DNA of 64,000 nt from Mesorhizobium loti (GCA_002356515.1 AP017605.1:4535001-4599000), one strand, 5' to 3'. Counted from the stretch's first letter, positions 36,801 to 45,543 are shown. A program made the numbers and translations. Notes: a model not told the origin generated them from the sequence alone.

Positions 36801-37811
36801 ATGAAGATCCTGTGCGCCAACTGGCAAGCCGCCGACGAGGCCGAACTCGAGCGGCAGCATTATCCCGACATCAAGTTCATCCTCGCCCGCTCGACCAACG
36901 ACGAGGCAGCCACGCTGGATCCGGCCATTTGCGCGGCGGTCGACGCCGTCATCAACTATTCGCCCACCCACAATGTCGCCGCCGCTCCGTCGGCCTTTCC
37001 CAAGGCACGGATCGCCGTGCGCTCCGGCGTCGGCTTCGACAACATCGACACAGCAGGCTGGGGGGTGCGGAAAATTCCGGCCTGCAACGTGCCGGACTAT
37101 GGCACCACCGAGGTCGCCGACCACGCCATCGGCCTGATGCTGGCGCTGACGCGCGGCACCTCGGCCTATGGCGCGGAGCTTTCCGGCCATGGCACCGAGG
37201 GCTGGCATTTCTCCAAAGCGCCGCTGGTGCGCCGGCACAAGGGCGCCACCTTCGGCATTGTCGGGCTTGGCCGCATCGGCCTCGCCACCGCCCGCCGCGC
37301 CGCCGCCTTCGACATGAAGGTGGTGTTTTATGACCCGCATCTTCTCTCCGGTGTCGATTTGTCGACCGGCTACGAACGCGTTCATTCGCTGGCCGACTTG
37401 ATGGGGCGCGCGGATGTGTTGAGCATCCACACGCCGCTCAGTGAGGAGACCCGCAGGCTGCTTGGCGCCGCCGCCTTCGCCGCTGCCAAGCCGGGCCTTG
37501 TCCTGATCAACACCGCGCGCGGCCCGATCGTCGATCTCGACGCGCTCGAAGCGGCGATGCGCAACGGCACCGTCGCCGGCGCTGGCCTCGACGTCTTGCC
37601 GAACGAGCCCGGCGATCTCGATCATCCGCTACTCGCCGCATGGCGCGCCCGGGAAGCTTGGATCGCCAACCGGCTGATCGTCACCCCGCACGCCGCCTTC
37701 TACAGCCCGGCATCGATGCGCGACCTCAGGCTGAAATCGATCGAGGTGGTGCATGCCTATCTTACGGAGGGACGGCTGACCAACTGCGTGAATTCAGAGT
37801 TCCTGAAATGA
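36801..37811 (+). CDS. D-isomer-specific 2-hydroxyacid dehydrogenase (CtBP-like)
   Basis: The 336-residue protein has the NAD-binding motif GLGRIG (155-160) and the catalytic triad Arg240 (NTARGP), Glu269 (NEP) and His297 (TPHAAF) of D-2-hydroxyacid dehydrogenases. NVPDYGTTEVADHAIGLMLA and the overall length resemble the CtBP/phosphoglycerate dehydrogenase-like group. It would interconvert a 2-hydroxy acid and a 2-keto acid in the pathway. Its stop overlaps the start of the E2-like gene by four bases (ATGA), so it is coupled to the dehydrogenase-complex genes on both sides. Confidence 0.92.
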   Translation: MKILCANWQAADEAELERQHYPDIKFILARSTNDEAATLDPAICAAVDAVINYSPTHNVAAAPSAFPKARIAVRSGVGFDNIDTAGWGVRKIPACNVPDYGTTEVADHAIGLMLALTRGTSAYGAELSGHGTEGWHFSKAPLVRRHKGATFGIVGLGRIGLATARRAAAFDMKVVFYDPHLLSGVDLSTGYERVHSLADLMGRADVLSIHTPLSEETRRLLGAAAFAAAKPGLVLINTARGPIVDLDALEAAMRNGTVAGAGLDVLPNEPGDLDHPLLAAWRAREAWIANRLIVTPHAAFYSPASMRDLRLKSIEVVHAYLTEGRLTNCVNSEFLK

Positions 37812-38536
37812 ATGCAGCTGTCGCACAGGCAAGCCGTCTTGCGGTTTCGCCCTATGCCCGTCGGCTGGCGCGCGAGCGTTCGCTGCCGCTCGAAGCACTT
37901 CGCGGCAGCGGCCCTGGCGGCCGCATCCTGGCCGCCGATGTGCAGGCTTTCGTTGCGGTTGCCGCTACGGTCGTTTCGCCTGATAACGTCGTCCCTGCGG
38001 TGTCGCCCTCTCCGGCCGCGCCCCGCATCGCCGCCTTTGCCACGTCCGTCGCCCTCAATGCGCTGCAAGACCTGGTGGCGGCGCTTGAGAGCGCGGGACA
38101 TGTGTTCGCTGTCGACGACGTGCTGCTGCGCGCTGCTGGTCGAGCATTTGCCGAGATGCCTGATACCGCCGCGCTCGGCGACGCTTCCGTGGCGCTGGAA
38201 CTGGCGGGCCGGCAAATCGTGTTCACGGTGGTTCCCGAAATGTCCCTGACATCGCTGCGCGCGATGCGGCTTGCGGCATTGGCCGACAATCGCGACGAGG
38301 CGGGCAAACCGGCGGCGCTGTCCCTGCGGCGGCTGCCCACCACCGACATCCGGCCGGTCGTGATGCCGCTGCTGCCTGGCCGCGCGATGCGGCTGGCCGT
38401 TTCGCTCAACACGGCCGGCGATCATGCCGAATGCCTGCTGGTTGTGGATGCGTCCAGCATGGATGAGTCCGCCGCTGCCGAATGGCTGGCGACCCTGAAA
38501 TCGGCGATCGAACAGCCGCTTCGGCTCTTCGTCTGA
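37808..38536 (+). CDS. E2-like protein: peripheral-subunit-binding domain plus shortened, catalytically degenerate acyltransferase domain
   Basis: The 242-residue protein opens with a peripheral-subunit-binding domain (about residues 8-47: VSPYARRLARERSLPLEALR then GSGPGGRILAADV). No lipoyl domain precedes it. The rest resembles the end of a 2-oxoacid dehydrogenase acyltransferase, but is only about 170 residues instead of about 230. The catalytic D-H-R-x-x-D-G motif reads D-A-S-S-M-D-E, so the active histidine is missing, while the following AAAEWLATLKSAIEQP matches the normal E2 end. It may act as scaffold for the E1-lipoyl fusion rather than as a CoA transferase (inference). No E3 gene is in the window. 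Confidence 0.85.
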   Translation: MNAAVAQASRLAVSPYARRLARERSLPLEALRGSGPGGRILAADVQAFVAVAATVVSPDNVVPAVSPSPAAPRIAAFATSVALNALQDLVAALESAGHVFAVDDVLLRAAGRAFAEMPDTAALGDASVALELAGRQIVFTVVPEMSLTSLRAMRLAALADNRDEAGKPAALSLRRLPTTDIRPVVMPLLPGRAMRLAVSLNTAGDHAECLLVVDASSMDESAAAEWLATLKSAIEQPLRLFV

Positions 38537-38580
38537 GACGGTTGATCGTCAGCAGCCTTGCCTAGCCTCTTGCGAAAGAA

Positions 38581-38594
38581 GCTATTATAAAAGC
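38581..38594. promoter_or_regulatory. Putative GntR operator, site 3 (autoregulatory)
   Basis: GCTATTATAAAAGC differs at one base from the palindrome GCTATTATAATAGC. It lies 24 bases upstream of the GntR regulator start codon, where a repressor would block its own transcription. Confidence 0.65.
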
Positions 38595-38618
38595 TTCGAT
38601 ACAGGCGTGACGAGGCCC

Positions 38619-39383
38619 ATGGACCACCCCACCATCGACAGTCTTCCCCGGCGCACGCTCGGCCGCGCCAACGGCCCGCTCTATCGCCAACTCGCCGACA
38701 TATTGCGTGAGCCGATCGGCAACGGCACCTTCCCCGTCGGCGGCGAACTGCCGAAGGAAGCGACCATTGCCGAGCATTTCGGCGTCAGCCTGATCACCGT
38801 GCGCCAGGCGCTTCGCGATCTCGAGGCAGACGGATTGATCAAGAAGCGCTCGGCCAAGCCGGCCGTGGTGGCGGCGCGCAGCCCATCGGTCAATCTGAGC
38901 TGGAAGTTCAAGAACTTCGCCGACATGGCGGCCTTCACCAAGGATGCCGAGCTGACGGTGAAATCCTACCGCAAGGAGGTTTCGCCCGTGCTCCAGCGCC
39001 ATTTCGGCATGGGCAAGGACGAGGCTGGCTATTGCCTGCACAGCGTGCTGTCGATCGGCGAACAGCGCAAGGCGCAGATCACCACCTATTTCCCGCCCGA
39101 CATCGGCGCGCGCCTGAAGCGCGAGGACTTTTCCGACGTGCTGATCTTCCGCTCGGTACAGAAACATCTCGGCCTGCGGCTCGACGTGGCGCATGTCACG
39201 GTGCGCGCCGAGATCGCCGACGAGGCGGTTGCCGCCGACCTCGGCATCACGCTCGGCAGTGCGGTGCTGACGGTGGAGATGCTCTACCAGTCGGCGGACC
39301 AGCGCAGCATCGAATTCTCCGTTGCCCGCCACCCCGCCGACATTTTCAGCATCACCTACGACGCGCCCAACGACCTGTCCTGA
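38619..39383 (+). CDS. GntR-family transcriptional regulator (HutC/UTRA type)
   Basis: The 254-residue regulator has an N-terminal winged helix (LYRQLADILREPIGNGTFPV, then PKEATIAEHFGVSLITVRQA) and a UTRA effector domain (about 90-245) of the HutC type, which binds small sugar or amino-acid ligands. The ATG at 38619 begins MDHPTIDS; a GTG at 38607 is possible. Four copies of a palindromic A+T-rich motif near GCTATTATAATAGC surround the locus, one just before this gene. This regulator is the obvious candidate to bind them and to control the E1-fusion, transporter and SDR operons. Confidence 0.9.
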   Translation: MDHPTIDSLPRRTLGRANGPLYRQLADILREPIGNGTFPVGGELPKEATIAEHFGVSLITVRQALRDLEADGLIKKRSAKPAVVAARSPSVNLSWKFKNFADMAAFTKDAELTVKSYRKEVSPVLQRHFGMGKDEAGYCLHSVLSIGEQRKAQITTYFPPDIGARLKREDFSDVLIFRSVQKHLGLRLDVAHVTVRAEIADEAVAADLGITLGSAVLTVEMLYQSADQRSIEFSVARHPADIFSITYDAPNDLS

Positions 39384-39442
39384 ACCCGGTCGGCGGCATT
39401 GGTGCCCGCCGAATTCCTGGTCTCGGCCATGGACAGCCTTAT

Positions 39443-39458
39443 AAAATTATAATAGCAT
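39443..39458. promoter_or_regulatory. Putative GntR operator, site 4
   Basis: AAAATTATAATAGC with the exact 13-mer ATTATAATAGCAT at 39446-39458 lies about 220 bases upstream of the first substrate-binding protein. The 291-base gap from 39384 holds no other supported gene; the binding-protein ribosome site GGGAGGAGGAAATC closes it. Confidence 0.6.
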
Positions 39459-39674
39459 CATAGCTAGGATGAAGGCTGCGCGGAGGACCACGATCCAACG
39501 TGGATGCGAAGCCTCATCCGACGCTGAGCATTTGCCTGGTGCATGTCACTCAGGATGCGCTGCGGCTCCGGGGCATGCACAGGAACAAGGTCTGTCGATT
39601 GGGGGTGTGCCTGGAAGGCACTTGAAAGGCGGCGGCGTTCGCGCGGCCGACACCAAACACGGGAGGAGGAAATC

Positions 39675-40739
39675 ATGAGAGCAGGCGCATTTTTCGCCGG
39701 GCTTGCGGTGGTCGCGGCGACTTGGCTGTCGATCGATGCCGCGCCGGCCAACGCACAGGACAAGAAGCCCTACACCATCTATCTCTCAAACAATTTCGTC
39801 GGCAATGATTGGCGCCAGCAGATGCTGCGCAGCGCCGACATCGCGGTCAAGAAGCCGCCGCTTGCCGGTCGCGTCGACCTCAAGGTCGAGGTGGTCGAGA
39901 CCACGGTCCAGGCGCAGATCAACTCCCTCAACAACATCATTCGCAACAAGCCCGACGCCATCGTCATCGATGCTGGCTCCGGCGAAGCCCTCAACCCGAC
40001 GATCCAGAAGGCTTGCGATGCCGGCATCTTGATCATTGCCTTCGATCAGATCGTCAGCGCGCCCTGCGCCTACACGATGGAGTCCGACTGGGGCCGGGCG
40101 CCGCGTGTCGAGGCCGAGTGGCTGGTCAAGAAGCTTGGCGGCAAGGGCAAGATCCTCGTTGACCGCGGACTTGCCGGCGCGCCGATCTCCGCCCAGTTGC
40201 AAGGTGGTTTCGAGGAAGTCATCAAGAAATATCCCGGCATTGAAGTGGTCGGCTATTTCAACGGCGACTATGCGCTGGGGCCGGAACAGGCCGGCGTCGC
40301 CAGCCTGCTGGCGGCGCACCCGCAAGTCGACGCCATCTTCGTCCAGGGCTACGGCGCCGGAGCGATCAAGGCGCTGCAGGATGCCGGGCGTCCGATCGTG
40401 CCCATCACCGGCAGTCCTTTCAACCTGACGACGACGACCTGTGTTCAGACCCAGGGCGCCCAGTGCATCCTTGCACCCAACCCTGCCTATCTGTCGGCCG
40501 AAGCCTTGAAGCTCGCGGTGGAGATCCTCGACGGCAAGAAGCCGGCGGAGAAGAAGATACTGCTGCGCAATGCCTTCCTCACCACCGATCCGGTTCCGTC
40601 GGAATTGTATCCCGATGCGACCATGCAGAAGATCGAGGTCGGCAAGAATGCCTTTCCGGAGATGGCACCGGGCCTGTTTCTTCCGGTTAGCCCGGATTGG
40701 GTCGAAATCACCCCGGCCGAGGCCGCCGGCTCGAAATGA
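39675..40739 (+). CDS. Sugar ABC transporter substrate-binding protein (tandem copy 1)
   Basis: The 354-residue periplasmic protein has a signal peptide ending at ANAQDKK and a type 1 periplasmic binding fold. It shares long identical stretches with the next gene, for example YTIYLSNNFVGNDWRQQM, and both end in PGL-LP-(S/T)PDWVEIT-AEAAG-K. The ATG at 39675 follows GGGAGGAGG. It is preceded by a putative GntR operator, whereas the second copy is preceded by a LacI-type operator, so the two paralogues may be produced under different conditions for one transporter. The ligand is unknown. Confidence 0.92.
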   Translation: MRAGAFFAGLAVVAATWLSIDAAPANAQDKKPYTIYLSNNFVGNDWRQQMLRSADIAVKKPPLAGRVDLKVEVVETTVQAQINSLNNIIRNKPDAIVIDAGSGEALNPTIQKACDAGILIIAFDQIVSAPCAYTMESDWGRAPRVEAEWLVKKLGGKGKILVDRGLAGAPISAQLQGGFEEVIKKYPGIEVVGYFNGDYALGPEQAGVASLLAAHPQVDAIFVQGYGAGAIKALQDAGRPIVPITGSPFNLTTTTCVQTQGAQCILAPNPAYLSAEALKLAVEILDGKKPAEKKILLRNAFLTTDPVPSELYPDATMQKIEVGKNAFPEMAPGLFLPVSPDWVEITPAEAAGSK

Positions 40740-40815
40740 CGATGCCTGCGAAGGGTGACGAAATGGTCGCTCCAGGCCTCTCCAATACGACTTGGCTCAA
40801 ATTGACAAGGTTTAT

Positions 40816-40829
40816 TGGTACCGGTATCA
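40816..40829. promoter_or_regulatory. Putative LacI-type operator, site 2
   Basis: TGGTACCGGTATCA is identical (in reverse) to the site at 32880-32893, and both are flanked by TTTAT on the same side. It lies about 75 bases upstream of the second binding-protein gene. Confidence 0.65.
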
Positions 40830-40902
40830 TTTACATGCAGCACCCACCAAGATGGCAAAGTCCGTCACCGGCTGATGCAGGAAACACCAAGGAGGAGAGA
40901 CC

Positions 40903-41970
40903 ATGAAACTGAAGACAGTTTGCGCCGGATTGGCAGCGCTTGCCATCTCCGCGATCGCCCTCGGCACAGCGCCGAGCCGTGCCGAGGACAAGAAGCCCTA
41001 CACCATCTATCTCTCGAACAATTTCGTCGGCAATGACTGGCGCCAGCAGATGGAGCGTGTCGCCACCGTGTCGGTCAACAAAGGGCCGCTGAAGGGCCGC
41101 GTCGACCTCAAGATCGAGAATGTCGAGAACACCGTCCAGGCGCAGATCAACTCGCTGAACAACATCATCCGCCAGAAGCCCGACGCCATCCTCGTCGATG
41201 CCGGTTCGGACTCGGCGCTCAACCCAACCATCAAGAAGGCCTGCGACGCCGGCATCGTCGTCATCTCCTTCGACCAGGTGGTGACCGAGCCTTGCGCCTT
41301 TGCCGTCGCTTCCGACTGGGATCGCATTCCTTCCGTCATGGCCGAGTGGATGGCCACGCAGCTTGGCGGCAAGGGCAACATCATCCTTGACCGCGGCCTC
41401 GCCGGTGCGCCGATCTCGGCGCAGCTGCAGGGTGGCTATGAGAAGGTGCTGGCCAGATATCCCGACATCAAGGTCGTCGGCTACTACAACGGCAACTATG
41501 CGCTCGGGCCGGAACAGTCGGGTGTCGCGGCCCTGCTTGCCGCCAATCCGAAGATCGACGGCATCATGACGCAGGGCTATGGCTCCGGCGCCATCCAGGC
41601 GCTGAAGGATGCCGGCCGGCCGATCGTCCCGGTCGTCGGCTTCTCCTACAATGTCGCGGCCGTTACCTGCGCGCAGACACAAGGCGCCAAGTGCATCCTT
41701 GGCTCCAACCCGGCCTATCTCTCTTCGGAGGCGATCAAGCTGGCGGTCGACATTCTCGACACCGGCAAGAAGCCGGCCGAGCGTTCCGTCTCGGTCAAGG
41801 GCGACTTCGTCACCACCGATCCGTTCGAGTCCAAGCTCTATCCCGGCACCAAGATGATCAAGATCGCGATTGGCGAGAATGCCTTCCCGGACCAGGCGCC
41901 CGGCCTGACGCTGCCGATCACGCCCGACTGGGTCGAGATCACCGCTGCGGAAGCTGCCGGTACCAAGTAA
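40903..41970 (+). CDS. Sugar ABC transporter substrate-binding protein (tandem copy 2)
   Basis: The 355-residue protein has a signal peptide (MKLKTVCAGLAALAISAIAL and onward, cleaved near SRAEDKK) and is clearly paralogous to the preceding gene over its whole length. It is the copy directly in front of the ATPase and permease genes. A GGAGGAG ribosome site precedes the ATG at 40903. The tandem arrangement with different promoter elements points to duplication followed by regulatory, and perhaps ligand, divergence. Confidence 0.93.
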   Translation: MKLKTVCAGLAALAISAIALGTAPSRAEDKKPYTIYLSNNFVGNDWRQQMERVATVSVNKGPLKGRVDLKIENVENTVQAQINSLNNIIRQKPDAILVDAGSDSALNPTIKKACDAGIVVISFDQVVTEPCAFAVASDWDRIPSVMAEWMATQLGGKGNIILDRGLAGAPISAQLQGGYEKVLARYPDIKVVGYYNGNYALGPEQSGVAALLAANPKIDGIMTQGYGSGAIQALKDAGRPIVPVVGFSYNVAAVTCAQTQGAKCILGSNPAYLSSEAIKLAVDILDTGKKPAERSVSVKGDFVTTDPFESKLYPGTKMIKIAIGENAFPDQAPGLTLPITPDWVEITAAEAAGTK

Positions 41971-42038
41971 CATCCAGTGACCACGACCCTGTCTCCCGGC
42001 ATCGCAAGATGTCGGGAGAGCTTTTCGAAGGCGCAAGC

Positions 42039-43541
42039 ATGGACCTCGTCACCGTCAAAGGCCTGTCCAAACGCTATGGCGGCATCATCGCGCTGAGCGA
42101 GGCGACATTCAGCGCCCGCGCGGGCGAGGTGCATGCGCTGCTCGGCGAGAATGGCGCGGGCAAGAGCACCTTCATCCAGATCCTCTCGGGCGCGGTACAG
42201 CACGATGGTGGCTCGATCCTGGTCGATGGCCAGGATTATCGCCCGGCCAATCCGGACGCGGCGCAGGCGCGCGGTATTGCCGCCGTCTTCCAGGAACTGT
42301 CGCTGATCCCCGACCTCAGCGTCGAACAGAACATCTGGTTCCGCCATGAGCCAAGAACGCTGCTGCGCACCGTCAATCGCGGCGAAATGCGCCGCAAGAC
42401 GCTGGCGCTGCTGGACAAGTATGATTTCCCGGCGCTGCGCCCCGACCAGGAACTGCGGCGGCTGACATTGGCCGAACGGCAGATCGTCGAGATCGCCAAG
42501 GGCCTGGCCAAGGACCCGCGCATCCTGATCCTCGACGAAGCGACCTCGGCGCTGCCGGCGCGGGAGGCCGAATGGCTGCTGAAGCTCACCCGGCAACTGG
42601 CCGCCGAAGGCAGGCTGGTCATCTTCATCTCGCACCGCATGGCCGAGGTGCGCGCCATTGCCGACCGGCTGACAATTTTCCGCAATGGCAGCACGGTCGC
42701 CGCGCACGAGGCCAACGCCGTCTCCGACAACGAGATCGTCACCCAGATGATCGGCCGGCATCTCGATCGGCTCTATCCGGAGCGCGTGGCAACCGCGACC
42801 GATCGCATTGCTCTAGGGGTAAGAGGGTTTTCGAGCGGCAGTCGCCTTTCCGGTGTCGACTTCGCCTTGCGTGAGGGTGAAGTGCTGGGCGTCGGCGGCT
42901 TGCAGGGCCACGGCCAGCGTGAATTGTTTCAGGCGCTGTTCGGCGCCACCAGAGCGAGCGGCACGATCGAACTTTGGGGCAAACCTGCCACGATCGGCAA
43001 TCCACGCCAGGCGCTGACCGGCAAGGACGGCATCGCCCTGGTGCCGGAGGACCGGCGTGGGCAGGGCCTGCTGCTGACCAAGAGCGTGCGCGAGAATTTG
43101 ACGCTGTCTGTGATCAAGCGTTTCACCGAAAACGGCTTGCTGAGCCGGCAAAAGGAAACCGCGCTGGTCAAGGAGATGGTCGATTTCCTGCGCATCAAGG
43201 CCGGTACACCGGAACAGCTTGCCGGCACGCTGTCGGGCGGCAACCAGCAGAAGGTGATCTTCGGCAAGATGCTGCTCACACAGGCGCGCGTGCTGCTGCT
43301 CTACGATCCGACGCGCGGCGTCGATGTCGGCACCAAGGGCGAGATTTTTCAGCTGATGCGCGATCTCGCCGCCAAGGGCTACGCGATCCTGTTCCATTCC
43401 AGCGACATGCCGGAGCTTGTCCATGTCGCTGACCGCGTGCTGGTGATGCGCAACGGCCGCATTGCCGCGACGCTGGAGGGAGATCACATTTCGGAGGAGG
43501 AAATCCTGCGTGCGGCCATGCTTGAAACCAGGGCGGCGTGA
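42039..43541 (+). CDS. Sugar ABC transporter ATP-binding protein (two-domain, CUT2 type)
   Basis: The 500-residue protein has two ABC domains: Walker A GENGAGKS (about 36-43) with Walker B ILILDEA in the first, and GLQGHGQRE with LSGGNQQK and LLLYDPTRG in the second. The second Walker B has Tyr-Asp-Pro instead of Asp-Glu-Pro, a common feature of the degenerate half in this family. The ATG at 42039 (MDLVTVKGLSKRYGG) fits family starts; an ATG at 42009 is an alternative. It would energise the permeases encoded at 43551 and 44573. Confidence 0.93.
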   Translation: MDLVTVKGLSKRYGGIIALSEATFSARAGEVHALLGENGAGKSTFIQILSGAVQHDGGSILVDGQDYRPANPDAAQARGIAAVFQELSLIPDLSVEQNIWFRHEPRTLLRTVNRGEMRRKTLALLDKYDFPALRPDQELRRLTLAERQIVEIAKGLAKDPRILILDEATSALPAREAEWLLKLTRQLAAEGRLVIFISHRMAEVRAIADRLTIFRNGSTVAAHEANAVSDNEIVTQMIGRHLDRLYPERVATATDRIALGVRGFSSGSRLSGVDFALREGEVLGVGGLQGHGQRELFQALFGATRASGTIELWGKPATIGNPRQALTGKDGIALVPEDRRGQGLLLTKSVRENLTLSVIKRFTENGLLSRQKETALVKEMVDFLRIKAGTPEQLAGTLSGGNQQKVIFGKMLLTQARVLLLYDPTRGVDVGTKGEIFQLMRDLAAKGYAILFHSSDMPELVHVADRVLVMRNGRIAATLEGDHISEEEILRAAMLETRAA

Positions 43542-43550
43542 GGCATGGTG

Positions 43551-44576
43551 ATGTCCGCTGCGGAGAGAACATTGGAGATGGTGCAAAGGCCAGCCGAAGA
43601 GAAACAAGCAAGGCCAGGCATCGATTGGCGCGGCCGCGCGCTCGACCGTGCGCCGTTCCTGGTCGCTTGCCTGATGCTGGCGTTGATCATCGGCATTTAT
43701 GGCAGCCTGCAATCCGGCGTCTTCACGCTGGACGAGCTCAACCTCGACACGGCGGCGGCGATGACGCTGATGCTGGCGGCGACCGGGCAGACCATCGTGC
43801 TGCTGCGCGGTGGCATCGACCTGTCGATCGGCGGCATGATCAGTCTCGGCACGGTGATCGCCGCGACGCGTTTCACCGACGATCCGTCGACCACGGCGTT
43901 TTGGGCGTTGATCATTCTCGCACTCGGCTTCCTCATCGGCGCGCTCAACGGCCTGCTGATCTCGCTGCTCAAGCTGCAGCCCTTCCTGGTGACCCTCGCC
44001 ACCTGGTCGATCCTGAACGGCGTCGCCATGATCATCCTGCCGACCGATGGCGGCAGCGTTCCCGGCTGGTAGGTCGGCTTTGCCTCGGCGCAGCTCATCG
44101 GCCTGACCAGCCCGGTCTGGATGCTGCTGGCGCTGCTGATATTCTGGTGGTGGTTCCGCGCCACCCGGGTGGGCATCGCCATCCAGGCGACCGGCTCCAA
44201 CGAAAAGTCGGCCTTCCTGTCCGGTGTCTCGATCACAAGGGTCAACCTCATCACCTATGGCCTGTCCGGCCTGTTCGCGGCCGGTGCGGCGCTGTTCTTG
44301 GTGACGCAGACCGGCGCCGGCTCGCCGACCATCGGCAAGGATTACATCCTGCCTTCGGTCGCGGCGGCGGTCATCGGCGGCGTCAGCCTGTTCGGCGGCC
44401 GTGGCCATCTCGCTGGCACGCTGATCGGCGCCTTCGTGCTGACCCTGATCGGCAATCTGGTCTTCGTCCTGCATGTGTCGAGCTACTGGCAGCCGGTCGC
44501 GTCCGGCGTTATCTTGCTGCTCTCGGTGCTGGCCAGTTCCGTCGCCGAGAAAGCCGCAAGGAACCGCGTCCAATGA
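43551..44576 (+). pseudogene. Sugar ABC transporter permease 1, interrupted by an in-frame amber codon
   Basis: The frame reads as an RbsC-type permease (LAATGQTIVLLRGGIDLSIG, then KLQPFLVTLATWSILNGVAM) up to a TAG at 44070-44072 following GGSVPGW. It continues in the same frame with normal permease sequence (FWWWFRATRVGIAIQATGSN, then LFGGRGHLAGTLIGAFVLTL) to 44576. The full product would be about 341 residues, normal for the family, so one nonsense change (for example from TGG or CAG) has split it. A start at 43551 has the best ribosome spacing; ATG 43545 is possible. Its end overlaps the second permease by four bases. A sequencing error is an alternative. Confidence 0.85.
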
Positions 44577-45541
44577 GCGCCTTCCTCGCCCGCAACCGCC
44601 TCATCGTGCTCGCCTATGCCGGCATGGTCGTGCTGCTCCTGGTCACGGCCTTGTTCTCGCCGGGCTTCCTGTCGGTCTCCAACATGCGCTCGACCGTCGT
44701 GCTCGCCGCCTTCGTCGGCATCGTCGCGCTCGGCCAGACCTTCGTCATCATCGGCGGCGGCATCGACCTGTCGGTGCCCTGGGTGCTGAATTCAGCCGCG
44801 ATCATCATGGCGCTGCTGTGCGGCGGCCAGGATCTGCCGCTGGTCTGGGTCATGCCGCTGCTGCTTGCCGGCGGCGCCTTCATCGGCCTCATCAACGGCG
44901 TCGGCGTCGCCCAGTTCGGCGTGCCGCCGATCATCATGACACTGGCCACCAACGTCATCCTGCAAGGCCTGATCCTGGTGCTGACCGGCGGCTCGCCGAC
45001 CCCGTCGGCGCCGGCGCTGATCCAGTTCCTGTCGGTTGGGCGCATCGGCGGCTTCCCGGTTATCGCACTGATCTGGCTGGCGCTGACCCTGGTGGCGACG
45101 CTGCTGCTCTCCAAGGCGGCGTTCGGCCGCCATCTCTACGCGCTCGGCACCAGCGCCACGGTCGCCGAATTCTCCGGCGTGCCGACCGCGCGCACCACCA
45201 TCCTGACCTATGTCATCTCAGGCCTTACCGCCGCCTTCGCCGGCATGCTCTTGACCGGCTATTCAGGCCAGGCCTATCTCGGCATGGGCGACGCCTATCT
45301 GTTCACCTCGATCGCGGCGGTCGCCATCGGCGGCGCCTCCATCCTCGGCGGCAGCGGCCATTATCTCGGCACCGTCGCCGGCGCCATGGTGCTCACCATC
45401 CTCACTGGTCTTTTGCCGGCGCTGAACCTGTCAAGCGGGGCGCTGCTCATCGTCTATGGTGCGGTGATCCTGATCACCGTGTCGATCGGCAGCGAGACCT
45501 TCGCCGGTCTCGGCGGCAGGCTACGCAGAAAAGAGGGCTGA
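44573..45541 (+). CDS. Sugar ABC transporter permease 2 (RbsC-type)
   Basis: The 322-residue membrane protein has the CUT2 permease motif GQTFVIIGGGIDLSVPWVLN and multiple hydrophobic helices through the C-terminal AAVAIGGASILGGSGHYLGT. The ATG at 44573 overlaps the stop of permease 1 (ATGA), so expression may suffer from polar effects of the upstream amber codon. If permease 1 is truly inactive this protein might work as a homodimer, as many CUT2 permeases do. It is followed after two bases by the SMP-30 gene. Confidence 0.93.
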   Translation: MSAFLARNRLIVLAYAGMVVLLLVTALFSPGFLSVSNMRSTVVLAAFVGIVALGQTFVIIGGGIDLSVPWVLNSAAIIMALLCGGQDLPLVWVMPLLLAGGAFIGLINGVGVAQFGVPPIIMTLATNVILQGLILVLTGGSPTPSAPALIQFLSVGRIGGFPVIALIWLALTLVATLLLSKAAFGRHLYALGTSATVAEFSGVPTARTTILTYVISGLTAAFAGMLLTGYSGQAYLGMGDAYLFTSIAAVAIGGASILGGSGHYLGTVAGAMVLTILTGLLPALNLSSGALLIVYGAVILITVSIGSETFAGLGGRLRRKEG

Positions 45542-45543
45542 CC

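Noticed and set aside
44070..44072. Amber codon as pyrrolysine or programmed read-through
   Set aside because: No pyl genes or read-through context are visible and the host group is not known to use TAG as sense; a nonsense mutation or base error is simpler.
42813..44573. Minus-strand ORF across the ATPase and permease genes
   Set aside because: Antisense shadow rich in Asp, Arg, Gln and His; no ribosome site or motif.
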